This document shows, piece by piece, positions 1-12,708 of a stretch of 64,000 bases of DNA. The notes under the pieces are model-generated. The model was not told the DNA's origin. It did not search any database and worked only from the letters and a program-made list of their open reading frames with translations. How positions within the stretch are numbered: position 1 is the stretch's first letter; each line of letters begins with the position of its first letter. The DNA is from Otis tarda (lineage: Eukaryota; Chordata; Aves; Otidiformes; Otididae), in the NCBI GenBank assembly GCA_026413225.1, contig CM048552.1, forward strand, positions 130,895,053 through 130,959,052. Reading direction: 5' to 3'. A program made the translations under genes and the position numbers.

Positions 1-74
1 TTCAGACAGCAGTGGAACAGAGGAAAGAATGGCTGCAATATGTAAAAGAAGAAAGCTGCAAGTCTAACACTTAC
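1..74 (-). other. PHEX: PHEX intron 13, 5' end
   Basis: The first 74 bp of intron 13, starting at donor GTAAGTG. Nothing else can be seen in it. Confidence 0.9.
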
Positions 75-152
75 TGTTTTGATGTCTTCATTAATATATG
101 TGTCATTCATTATAAACTGAGGATAACCCACTTTTGCCATAACTGCTTTTGC
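75..152 (-). CDS. PHEX: PHEX exon 13
   Basis: This 78-bp, phase-0 exon covers codons 469-494. Its acceptor ends TTTTTCAAAG behind a pyrimidine-rich tract on the minus strand, and its donor is GTAAGTG. It encodes AKAVMAKVGYPQFIMNDT, then INEDIKT. The KVGYP motif is shared across M13 enzymes, and the sequon NDT is at N484. It is the last exon in the window; exon 14 onward, with the zinc-binding motif, lies to the left of position 1. Confidence 0.95.
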
Positions 153-3100
153 CTTTGAAAAAGAAAAAAAAAAAGAAAAAAAAAGTGTTGGCAGATAGAA
201 CCATTTGTCAGCATACGGCTCTTTTTTTCCCCATTCTATTTCCACTTTGTATTATTATCCCTCCCTGAAGGCATCCTAATTTAACTTCAAACCAACTTGC
301 CTACAAGGTAAACTTGGTGCCACAAATGAGCTTCGCATCACAACGCGGAGGATCCAGGTTCTGTTGTCAGATTATCACAGTGGGTCTGTTGTCGCCTCTA
401 GAGCTTTTGCGGACTTACAGCAATGTGTTTGAGTACAAAATCTTAACAGTTGGTTTCCCCTACTGTTTTTTGTGTTAATTGTATGGTCAAATGCCTGTTA
501 TTATAATGTTTTCCAAAAGTTGACAGGAAATGACCCATTTCAATATGGCTCAGTAGCAGCTACACATCCAACTCTCAAAATAGATTGATACACAGCTATG
601 GACGAACCTGGGTCCCAGCAAGTGCAGACTGGCTTATTTCCACTGACGGTCACTTCCATTTACACCTGAGAATGAGTACACACTTTTTGAAGGTCATTGT
701 ACTTTCCTAAAGCCACAAGGCAAATCTTTGTTTCATTCTCTGCCTTCATCCCGCTACTTTGCAATCTTTGCCCTTTCCCTAATGTCAGTAAAGATGTTAA
801 AATAATACACTTCCCTTTTCATTAACTTTGGGGTTTTTTTCCTCTTTCAGTCACAACTTGGTCCCAGTGTTTATGCACAATCTGTGTAAAGACTCTGGTC
901 TGAAGTGCTAGTAGCTGTAGATGAGTATTCCCACTTTGTAAATCATGGTGTAAGTATACAAACAGCCTTAGTAACGTCCTCACAAAAACACCAGCAGGCC
1001 ACCCAGAATCTCTCTGGAAACAATGTGTTTCCAGAAGAAAAGCAGAAGGATGTAAAAGCATAAGGCTACATATCAAGAGGTGAAATATGACAAGTCCATA
1101 GAACAAATTAAAGCCATGATGGACTGGGGTAGCAAAAAGCTTTCACTTTTGTATGTTTTCAGGATGCTGAACCTTCTCTTTAAGTCTTTAGAATTTGCCC
1201 CACCCCTCAAAAAACACTCTTCTGTAAGTTCATTCTTTAAACTCAAATGCCTAAACTTGAAGGAATATTGCAAGATATGGAATGCAATAAATGGATCAGT
1301 ACCAATCCTGCACTCTGCTCTCTGTGAGCAGAGCACAGACCTCTCTGGGGGCTCACTGAATTCTACCTCCCTCTTTCTGCACAAGGTGGCTTCTTAGGGG
1401 AAGATTCCCCTTACTCCACAACAAAATCCTCGCCCTCTTCTTCCCCTCTACAGTGTCTCAACACAATAGGGCCTCCTATGACAGCAAGAATTAGAAATAT
1501 CTGTTTATCTGTTCCACAGCTGGAAGAAGGAAGTTCATGGAGGACTGCCTCAGTTTAAACAAAATTATTTTGCCTCTTGAAACTCCTTCAATTTCTCAAT
1601 CTCATTTCCAGCCCAAAGTCATAATCCTCCATTTGTGACATCACAATTAATTGCAGCTGAGATAATAAGATGTCACAAAGAGAAGATTACAACTTCAGGT
1701 AGGAAATTAGCAGCAGGAGCAGATGAACTCTTAAGCAAGAAAGATCCCATTGTCATGCAAATATTCCCAGTGATAAAAAAAACAATGCTGAACAGGAAAT
1801 ACGAAATGAGCCAAATTAACTCTCAACAGAATGTTTTCTCAGTTTTCCAGAAGACAGAGCAGCCTTTCAAGATATGTTAAGTGCCTGGGGCTGGGATAAA
1901 AAGCACGGGAGGGAGAGCACAATTCATCTGCAAGTTTGTGTATCATCAAGAGCGTCTAATTTTTTTTTCCTGGTGGTGTTGTCAAGTCCAGCTGACTGAA
2001 CTTTGCAAGGAACTGAAAAACTTCCATCTTCCATTTTTAATATTTAAATCCTAGTTGTTTTACTAGTCTTGAGAAAGCAAAAACTCATCAATTTTAGTTT
2101 TTACTAAGGCAGCTGCTTAAACAAGTTCAGTGAATCTCTTATGTTCTTCATGATTTCCAGGGTAATAATCTGAATTACTTACAGTAGCCTCTGTGTTGAA
2201 TCTACTTAATTGAGCCCCTTAGCATTTTGATTCAACAAATTTAATTTAAAAACTAACTTATATGTGAAGAGTAACCCCTTTAAAAACAATCCATAGTGCA
2301 ACTTGCAAAAAATAAACATTGGCTTTTAAAGAAAAAGTAAGGATTAACTGTGTCAATATAATGTCATTTCACTAGTGATTCAGCCAGCACAATGTTGATC
2401 AAAAATTGTTGATTGTGCTTTGGTACATAAAAGAACATTTCTGGGTTTGAGTCTATTATATCTTTTAAAAACACGCTTAATTTCTAGACCGTCTTCCAAA
2501 TAAAAGAAAATAAATTCACGCCTCCCTGGCTGTAAATGCAGAGGACTATGGAGCCAGCCTAAATCTGGCAGCACTTCTTTGCTGAAAGAAGCAGGGATGG
2601 GCCCTGCCCTCAAACCCATGGTGCTAGTTGCCTGGTTGTGACCACAGTATGACCACCTCCACTTCACTGCATGGACATTTTGGGGTCTTTGTGGAATATC
2701 GGCCACATCCATCTCAGTCTCTTCTTCCACAGCAGGTGACTGAGAGAAGCAGCTTGGAACTGCAGATTTTGGCCCTTTTAGACTCTGCTCCTTAATCAGA
2801 CATCCTTTACTCTTGTCATGGCCCTTCTGTGTTGGGAAAGGAAGATGGGATGAGTTCTCCCAACCAGACTATTTCAGGAGAGCTGGGCTCACTTGTCAGA
2901 CCACACATACTCTTGCTTTGTGACTTTAACAATTCATGTCTTGAGCTTAAGATTTCCATGCACGAGGAAAAAATGGTCAGATACTACTGAGACATTTTGT
3001 TATAAAGGCTATATAAAACCCTAGTAAATAACAGAGTTTATCTCAAAGAGATTTTTGAAAGTGAACTCAAAAGGTAATGCTGCTTTTAGTACTTTGATGT

Positions 3101-6070
3101 TTTATCAATGGCTAAAGCTGTCTGTATTTTGTAAGACAGATAGATAAATAGATAGAGAAAATGTTATTTTATTGCATTTATTACTTAGAAGGTCTTATCA
3201 CAGTATGTGTGGTTTAGAAGTCTGAGCAAATAAGACAGACAACTGTATCCTCTGTAATGACCAAAGTCTAAGGCAGACTTTACTAGCACTGTACTGCACC
3301 TTCTTAAATGTTCCACCGGTCATATAGGATAACAAAGATTCAGAAAAGTGCACGATTTGTTGCTACATCACAAAGTTAATTTGCTATTAGAAAACGTAGA
3401 TACATGCTTAAACACCATTACAAAGCTGCTAGACCATCTGAAACCACAAATAAACATCATTCTTCCGTAGCCTTTTTGAGAACATCTAGAGCAAGAGCTG
3501 ATGGAGAGCAAACTGGCACAAGGTTGTCACATGCAATCCATGTCTCGCTATACAGCTTCTCCCAGAAAAAGAATGTGTCTCAAATTGGTCCTTATGGTAT
3601 CTACAATGCAGCCACAAATTTTGAGGTGTGCCATGCTCCTCTAAGATCCTACTGAGTTAGTGATCCAGGGTCACCTTATCTCTACCACATAGCACGCACT
3701 GGTGTGGGAGGAACAGAAGAATAAACTTGCTTGATCGGAAGGACCAAGTGAACCTCTTTTTTTGAAGGGCTGCCCTCAACATCCTGACTCCAGTCTGGGA
3801 TGAGGTCCAGGCCCACACAGCCCTTATAGGCTCTTAGAGCAGGAAGCATGGGTGCAGGCCAGAAGGCTGTGGCACACCGATAAGTTCTCTGATGCCGATA
3901 GGGAAGGACATGTGGCTCCTGGTGAAGGTGACTGTTTTCTACAGGCAAAGTAAAACCCAAGAGAGGACATAGTAAGCCTTCTGAAGTCCTTGGGAATCAC
4001 TCCAACTGGGATTCCTCCCAGGGTCTTTGCATCAGGTTCAAGCCCGTTCAACTGAGCCCAGTACACAGCCCAATTTATTTATACAACAAACAAGTTAGAA
4101 AGCATTGTATTAAGAGCAGGTTTCTAATTTGCATGCTGGAAGTCTCTTGCTTTTTGGCTCTCTTTTGTGTTCGCTTGAGTAATACTTCACAGCAGTTCAA
4201 AGACTCCTTATTCATACAGCACAAGAAAGTGGAAAACATTCTACGACTGGCTTACTCTTGATAATGAAGTCAGTATTTTCCCCTTGATAAGATTAAAAGC
4301 ATGTTTAAGAGACTAGCCTTCCAGGAGGCATGCACACATACGGGGAAAGCAAATGAATGTGACAAATGTACAGGAACCAACCATGTGGTAATTGCACATG
4401 AATCCGCCATAAACGCACCATGCAAAACTTTTTATGGTTTAAAGGCTCATTTATTTCCTGTCTTTAATCTGCATATTAAATACTGATGTGTACATGAAGA
4501 AAAGAGCAATGGGGTGTTTCCCCCAGACACTGTCAAGTACTCAGCCTACCTTAGGCTGTCAGGTGAATCAATAAAACTCATCTCTGCAGGCTTCCTCTCC
4601 TGCCACTGAAAGCAAGAGGCTCTTGCACGGGTGATGCAGAGCAGCAGCATGTTTTAGAGTAAGTCATGATAACTGTTTTCTGTCCCAGCAGCCAGAGAGC
4701 AGGCTCCGAGACAGAGGACCCAGAGTGGGACTACCCTCCACCGCTGATTATGCAGGAAAGTTTCCCCACTGACTTCAACAAAGTCAGGATTTTATCATCA
4801 GTGTGTCTTTCTGTCACAATGAGAGCATTGCAAGTCAGTTTACTACAGAGACAAAATCATAAATGACCATTCACTCTCAACAACTTTCCAACGTGGGAAT
4901 ACACACGTGTTTCAGTGCTACAAAGCACCTCAGTTTCCAACCTAGTAAAATTCTCGCTCGGCAACCAAACTTGGCATGTTAGCCTTCTGCAAGCCTTTTT
5001 TGCCCATTGGAGTACGATTTGGTTATTTTGTAAGCCTGCTAGCACACCAAGTGCTGACATATTGTACTTACTGTAAAACAAAACCAAACCTATATCTCAC
5101 CCCCAACAAAGTTTTATGAGTTTGACAGAGATTTTCTGTAAATCAACTTGACTCACAATAACTTTCTGAAGATCATTTTCAAGCTTCTAAAATTATAAAA
5201 AATTAACACAATTACAGTTCACTGAAAAACTAGCATGAAATACATTCTGAAAGCTGAAATCCTTCACGGCAAAGTAATGTTCCATTTAATTACAAAGATT
5301 AATTCAGCCTTTATGTACGTGCCTGGTCTTTTCATTTTTCATTGAAAACAGATGATTCAAGAGCCATCTGGTAAAGACTGCTGCATAAATATCACTGCAT
5401 CTATTTAGATTTTACGTATAGAAAAACTAGGAAAAGAGAGTGAAGAGTCTTGCTAAAACACAGAAAATTCCACCACAGAGCTAAAGCCCAGTCCTACAGG
5501 TATCAGTAGGAAGTGACCCATCGACCTGAGTGGGAGATGGACTAGGCCCACCTTAATGATGTATTTTATTTCCTATGCAAGGGACCACGTGGAATGTCAG
5601 GAATTTGCACGTCATCAACTGCAATCAAAAGTGAGGTGGCAACTCAAACACAAACACTTGGTCTGAAATGATAATTTTAAAAAGTACTTGATCTGCAATG
5701 AACTGGTTATAATCCATACTCCAGAATATAGCTAATCATCCAAATACTTGTTTTTAAACTTCAGCTTTAACTTTCCTTTCATATTTGAATATCACAACAC
5801 CACAAACTATGTAGACTTTTCAAGATTTTTCAGAGTTACTGTTTCACTTAATAATGTTTCACATACCACCACCTCACACTGCACCACAACCCTCCCCTTC
5901 ATATTTCAAGAATTGTTTTGAATGTTCTACATTAATCAGTAATGAAGATGGAAAATATAGCTCTTGCACCATTCTTATAATAGCTTGAGCCCAAGGGTAA
6001 AAAAAAAAATCAAGTGACTTATGTGAAGCGCACATAAAATTGTTTTCAGTTAAAAATACACTTTGGTTTC

Positions 6071-6297
6071 ACAGAATCATAGAATAGTTTGGCCTGGAAG
6101 GGACCTTTAAAGGTCCAACGCCCATGCAAGGAGTGAGGACATCTCCAACCAGATCAGGTTGCTCAGAGCCCCGTCCAACCTGGTCTCAAATGTTTCCCGG
6201 GATGGGGCATCCGCCACCACTCTGGGCAACCTGGTCCGGTGTTCCACCACCCTCACTGTAAAAAAAAAAAATCTTCCTTATGTCCAGTCTGAATCCA
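6071..6297 (-). mobile_element. CR1 LINE 3' end
   Basis: On the minus strand this is the last 220-230 bp of a CR1. It has a degenerate ATTCTATG end at 6071-6085, the AAAGGTCCCTTCCAGGCC-type tail, and remains of the ORF2 end (LPRVVADAP-like). A12 interrupts it at 6259-6270. It has diverged more than the copies at 9.2 and 47.5 kb, so it is probably older. It lies in intron 12 in the same sense as PHEX. Confidence 0.92.
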
Positions 6298-9224
6298 ATT
6301 CCCTAAGTAGCTGAGTTCATTTAACAGCTATGTGCTGCCAAATGAAAAAAAAAAAAATAAAAAATGTCCTGGTCCTTGCTCTTCTCTCTTCCTCCTCCCT
6401 TCTCTGTCCATACTTCGGCCCATGCAGCCTGCTCCCACAGCCTCCGTGAGCTGCCTCAGCTCCTCGCCACATCTTTTTGGGAGATTGCTTTGTTTTCTAA
6501 CATAGCAAAAAGCTGCCCAAGTTTTTCCCCAGCTAACTTTCTGCCACATCAGTGAGTGGAATCACTCACTACATGGAGAGACTCAGTCAGTGCTGGAACT
6601 AGCACAAGACAAGTGCTGGGAACACAATATAAGGAACTAGAAAAGAAATAGCAGAGGGACTACATGTTACATGAGTTTACCCTTTCCTCTGAATCACCTT
6701 TATAACCAAAGCCTCACTCAAAGAAAACTTCCTGACAAGAAAATATTACCTCGTGCACTTCTAAAAGGACCATACCATGCATTACCTTCCCAGGAAAAGG
6801 AGGGGGAAAAGGGACAAAAAAGAATTTCTAAGCAAAATGTCAGATGGGTGTGGGATTATATATTCAGCTTTAACATCCACTAGCTGTGAAGATGATATCA
6901 TTATTACTAACCACAAAGTTGTAAGCAGCTAAAGGTTTATTGGGACTGCCATGCACAGACAAGAGTCAGGAAAAGCAACACTATACATTAGTGCCACTTT
7001 TGCCTGTCCTAAATCCCTTTTGCTTCTGGCTCTCTGGAAGACAAAGACTCAATCATCGGTTCAAGCACTGTGATGGTAATTTCACTGAATTAATTTTTCA
7101 GTTAAAATTAAACCTGAAAATTTTTTTAGCAATAGAACTGAAGTAAATCACAGAAAATCTGAAACAGTCATTGTTACATAAAAATATAAATTCACTGTGA
7201 TATTTTCACAAGCGTAACTCCTTACTTCAATGCAGCAGTATAAATAATAGACCTACTCATATTTTCTGCAACCAGCTTGACTCCAAACTCATTCTGCTGC
7301 CAGCAATGTTTTAACTTGGCTAAGAAAAATAATTCCTTTGTCCATTTTATTTTAATTCCATTTTCCATTTTTAATCTCTATATGACAGTTATTGTGATTC
7401 CATTATTTTATACATAGAATAGCGTATATGACAGACATAAATGCTGTCTTTCATGAGCAGAACCACAGCTCTGTAAATTAAACACATTTCTTCATGGCAC
7501 ACATTAAATATCTTCCTCTGTGTTTATATGATACATAAATGCACGTATGCAGCAGACCAGCACAACTGAGCAGGTGCCAAAAAGATGTATTTAACATCTA
7601 ACCATCACTGTCCAGAGCTCCTCAGTCAGTTTTAAGGGCCTCTGTGTTCTCAGCAGAGCTGGGATGACGCCCGCAGACCAGAAGAAAGGATGGTGCACAC
7701 ATATGCAAATGGCCTCAGCCAGTGCTAGGTCCAACTACGGCATCATGTCACCACCCCAGCAATGACAGGTCCACTCCAGCATGGGGATTTCTACACTGGA
7801 TTTCTCTCCACGCACCAGTGGATCACTCAGGGCACGACCACACGGTGTGTGTGCAGACAGCCAGGAGCTCCTCCAGCTGCACTTCAAACAACCCAGAAGC
7901 AAATGTTGTGGTTTGAAGGCACAGATCATCATTAGTATCATGCTGGTATGTATAAGCTCCATGGTATATGCTGTTACTTTGCCTTTGACATGGCTCTAAT
8001 AGCTCAGGCACTTGAGTTAAGCTTAGACACATCCTTAGCGCTTTAGAAGACTGTACCTCCTCATGCCTTTATTTTCAGGCAATGCTCTATGTTTTCCAAC
8101 ACAATTGGAAATTTGTTAAAAAACAAAACAACAAAAAAACCCCAACCAAACAAACAAAAAAAAACCCCCACAACTCAAAATTCTCTTTATCTGTCTTTTG
8201 CAATTACATTAGATATCCTTGTCTAACAAATTTTGCACCAGAATCCTAGGGATTTGAAATGACACAAAGAAAAATCCACCTTTGATCAGCCTTTTGCACA
8301 TTTGTGAGCTGCAGAAATTATTATGTTGCATTTTTTGTAGAAACTCCTTCCTGGACTCATTTCACTGCTCACTGCCAGAGCTACTCGTCAGTCGACCCGT
8401 ACTCCCACTGTCATGCCACCTCTTGCTAGTGACACACTCGCCTTGCTGCAAAATCTTTTCTACTGTTTTTATTTTAACTCTGGGAAAATAGCAGGTCTAA
8501 CAAAAAACACTGCACTGACAAAATAAAAGTCCCCAAGGACCCAGAAAGCCAGACGTGCTGAAGAAATCTCGGGCACCGAATGCTGCAACACTCTGTGAGA
8601 GGGGCAGCCCCAGCAACCAGGAAAGGGCAAGGAAGCTCTCTCCCCATCACAGACTTATGGGATGTGATTTACCACCGCTTTTCTTTTGGCGGTTTTATGC
8701 AAAACTCTGAATAACCTGTTCCAGAGAGGACAACTTCTGACCTTAGCCCCTGCTTGCATCAGTTTATATTCATTTAACATTTTCAAGGTTATCTTTGCTT
8801 AGCAAAGGTTGCAGGGCAACTTTAAAAAAAAAAAACAAAAACGAATAGAATGTGAAAAATTCTCTTTTCATTTCAAGTCGCAAGTGAGCATCAGACGCAG
8901 CCTAGACACAGCTGAGGCCAGATGTAGCAGAGACTCACTCTTCCACTACTCAAACTGAAATGGGGACTGAGGACCTAAACACAAGCATTACTTGGCTCAG
9001 GACTTGAAGGTTTTCTTTCTGGGGAGAAATTCCTTTTGCTTAAATAGGGACCCTGACCAGCAGTGTACCAGTAAGCATGCCACTACCAGTTGGCCATGTC
9101 TTACAAAACATGGGGGAAAGCAGATGCACACATAGACAAAAATGTAGGCTGCAGAATATAGAAAAAACATATGCAGGAAATGCTGTACTTTCTACTTAAG
9201 ATCAAATCCCTCTCTATTACAAAG

Positions 9225-9645
9225 CATAGAATCATAGAATGGTTAGGGTTGGAAGGAACCTTCAAAGGTCATCTAGTCCAACCCCCCTGCAAGGAACAGG
9301 GACATATCCGACTAGATCAGGTTGCTCAGAGCCTCATCCAGCCTGGCCTTGAACGTTTCCAGGGATGGGGCTTCCACCACCTTTCTGGGCAACCTGTTCC
9401 AGTGCTCTACAACCCTCATTGTAAAAAATTTTTTCCTAATATCCAATCTAAATCTACCTCCCTCTATTTTAAAACCGCTACCCCTTGTCCTATCACAACA
9501 GGCCCTACTGAACAGCCTCTCCCCATCTTTCTTGTAGGCCCCCTTGAGGTACTGGAAGACTGCTATAAGTCTCCCCGGAGCCTCCTCTTTTCCAGGCTGA
9601 ACAGCCCCAACTCTCTCAGCCTGTCCTCATAGCAAAGGTACTCCA
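9225..9645 (-). mobile_element. CR1 LINE 3' end
   Basis: A 5'-truncated CR1 of about 420 bp on the minus strand. It ends with two ATTCTATG-type units at 9225-9240 and carries the C-terminal ORF2 region, with several frameshifts and stops. It shares with the 47.5-kb copy a distinctive run in the ORF2 tail (around 9466-9500) that differs from the long 25.5-kb element, so these two probably belong to one subfamily. It lies in intron 12, in PHEX sense. Confidence 0.93.
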
Positions 9646-12394
9646 CATTGATGGGACTTACCACTTACCCAGAAAACTAAGCACAGAACATCTCAGAGCT
9701 CCCTCATGAACAAGGATAGCTGAGGAAGCCTTTGTTCTTAGGCACAGCATCCTGGCTTCTGAAAGGTCACTAAGGGAGCAAATTCCTGAGCCTGACACCC
9801 CCTTTGTGGTAAAGCTCCTCTAAAAGTAAAATCCAGCAATACCAGTATCTGAAGCCACTGAAACATTTCACAACTTTGCTTCAGACCCCTGTGACTAGTA
9901 CAATACCCAAGCAAGTTAAAGTGCTGCTAAGGCTGCTGGTCCTGGATAGCTCAGCCTCCAAAGCCGAGGGTCCATGCTGGAGCCCCAGCCCACAGCCCAG
10001 CCTTGCTGTGCTTCCTGCCAGGCAGCTTTCCTCTCAGTGTCTCAGGCAGGCATACACAGGACAAGGAGAACACCACAGCCAGGAAACACACATTCATTGG
10101 AAATAGAGAGGGAATACCAGGTGGATGGATACCTGAGCATAACCTCGTAGACTCCTCCATACAGAGAATGAGTCTCCCATACCTCAATATCTGTTACTAT
10201 TGAGCTGGAGGACTACAACGTCTTTGTAACTGTTCCTCCACAGAAGGTAGTTTTACTTGGTAAAAAGATAAAGACAATGACAGTTAAAGGTGAAACTATC
10301 CAAGACTGCCAGGGGTGATGGAGGACTTCCTGCCCTGTGGAAGAAATAATCCGTCCTTTAGCATACTAATGCTTTCATGTTTTATTTCTGCCACAAAAGC
10401 TTCAGATTCACCCCAGTCCCTGAGCATCTGCAGGTGTGTCCATCCATCTGTCTCCCTTCTTCTATTTCAAGCATGAGATTTGTCACAAGTGTTTTGATGT
10501 CACATACCCATTGCAGCCTTATGGAGTTATGGCGTATTCTGAAAAATGACAGCTGCAAGATCAGGGTTAAATACAATTTCCTCTCCTTTCACCTGTTTTC
10601 CACTATCTGTTTGCATGGTGCTTAGGTTATTAATGGAACTGACATCTCTGCACAACTGAGCGAGCAGTAGCAGTAGCCAGTTAACAAGGGAGAAGCTGGC
10701 AGCAGTGATCCAACCCCAGAGATAAGAGATAAGCAAACACACCATGGCTATTAGTTTCAACTCTGGCCAATGGAGAAGAACATCTCCTGTGGTTACTGAA
10801 CAGGAAAGTCCAGTCCTCCTGAGAAGGTTAAATTAAATTCAGGATGTGAAAAAGACACTTTGAGTTCAAAAGCTAAAGTTTGCCATGAGAAATAAACATT
10901 TGGCTTTAAAAAAAAAAAAAAAAAAGAAAAAGTGTTGATCTGATGGAAAGTGAAGACCTATTTTCATTCAGAGGAAAGCATGGAACGCTTCTATGCTAGA
11001 AGGAAAATATCTTGTATTCTTTGTATCTTCCAGGTGAAAAATGTTACTCTGAACACTGACATTTTCCAAATAGCTATCTGGAGGATTGAGTGGGAGTGGT
11101 AGCCTCAATGACCTGACAAAATTCCAAACTAGGTAAGTAAAGCAAACATTTCAAATCCTGCTGCTGCGCAGCATCTACATCTCTTCCTGCTTCCCATGGA
11201 GTAGTCCCCCTCTCTTCACATGTCCATGCACATGGTAGGATAAAGATGAGTTACACCATGAAGAGAAACTCCTGGTGAGACATTTAACTGCCAAGGGAAC
11301 TGTAGATGTGTAGGAAAAGAGTTAAAATGTGACTCTGCCTCTTCTGAACTCTAACCCATGTTTCAACTTTATCAGGAGATTTGCTTATTGCTCCCTGCAA
11401 TTCAACTGCTACAACATAGATAGGACCTTACATTTTTTTTAATCCAAGTACTAGTCCAGACAACGACTACCCTAATTTCAGAAAGTTCACTTTGAGAAAG
11501 GAAAAATGCGTCCAACGCTTAACTGACACTAAGCAGATGTATGATTTCCAGTTTAGAAATGACAAGATTGTTTCAAGAAGATCTGAACAAAACTTTCTTG
11601 CAAAACCAATACATTTGGAAGTCAGTAGTCAGCCTCATTGGCTTCTGAAGAGGAATTAAGTGCCTAAATGCAATTAGAGCCTCTGGAAATTTCTCCCTCT
11701 TTTCCTAGTTCTTCTGAAGTGAGCCTGGCAGCTTCTGTTAGTGATGTGAAGCAGTCTTACATCTTGTGAAGTTCTCTGAGATCCCTGAAACAAAGATATA
11801 AAGTCATCTTAAAAGAACCAGTAAAAGGTGTTTTGGGATCTTTTGTTTTGAAACTCCATCCTCCTTTTCTACAAAGTGTTGCTTTGTAGAAAGGCCTTGT
11901 GCTGGCCTTCATTACAGAAAAAGGCTGCTTGAGATGCAGTAGGTGTTGTGACTCAGAGCTAGTTCCTCTGTTACGTTTTTGCATTATTGCACATGGGATG
12001 GGTCCACAGATCCAACAAGGCACAAACAGCACTTTTTTCTTTTTGCAGAGCACCCAGTGCCCACTCTCAAGATTGGATACTTTGTCATCTTTGTGCAAAA
12101 TCAGCATGGCTTTAAGCAAGATTAATTTCAGCTCCTGAAGCTGTGATGTCTGGTCTTTTTGTCTGGGTATGCCTCAGATCTTAATGAAAAGTTATTTTTC
12201 AGAACTATATCTCGTGTATGCCCTGGACAGTCTACTTGAACAAACGCAGGAGGCCCCATACTCCCTGGATGTATCACTGTGCCAGGGACATATGTAAGCA
12301 AGCGTGGGCATGAGAAAAGAACAGGCAATGACGATTCTCTGGTTTCCTCACTAGAAGAACATAGGAGGAGAAGGTGACATTTTCCAGCCAAGCA

Positions 12395-12708
12395 AAAGGA
12401 AATGCTTTCTCACACAGAGAGAGGCAGTGGAACTCATTGCCATGGGAAGCTGTGGATGATAAAAAATGTTGTGGGTTCAAAAAGTTATTAGACTCACAGT
12501 AGAAAAATATGAATAAATACAAAGACACCACTTCTGGCTCAGGAAGCAACTGAGCTGCAGATTGTCAGAGGCCAGGAGAGGATAGCAGGAAATGTTTCCC
12601 TTTATGCTTCCCTGTCCTTATGTTCATCTTTAAACATCTGCTACTGTTTGGCCACTGTCCGAGCCAGACATTGGACCTCTAGTCTGAGCAGTATGGCTGT
12701 CATGTTCA
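12395..12708 (+). mobile_element. Old CR1/L3-like LINE fragment
   Basis: The stretch contains the decayed signature of the old amniote CR1/L3 group. It has CTTTCTCACACAGAGAGAGG and GGAACTCATTGCCATGGGA, and ends AGTCTGAGCAGTATGGCTGTCATGTTC. The order and spacing fit the 3' end of such an element on the plus strand. It is much more diverged than the bird-type CR1 copies, as expected for an insertion predating birds. The borders are approximate. Confidence 0.7.

Noticed and set aside
7620..7999. Several overlapping short frames in a GC-richer patch of intron 12
   Set aside because: Frames overlap on both strands with no domain, no splice-site pattern and no protein I recognise.
9322..9537. Similar 71-codon antisense frames at 9322-9537 (+), 27604-27819 (-) and 47610-47825 (+), at first sight a repeated small protein
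   Set aside because: All three are the same antisense frame of the CR1 ORF2 tail. The similarity comes from the shared retrotransposon, not from a host gene family.
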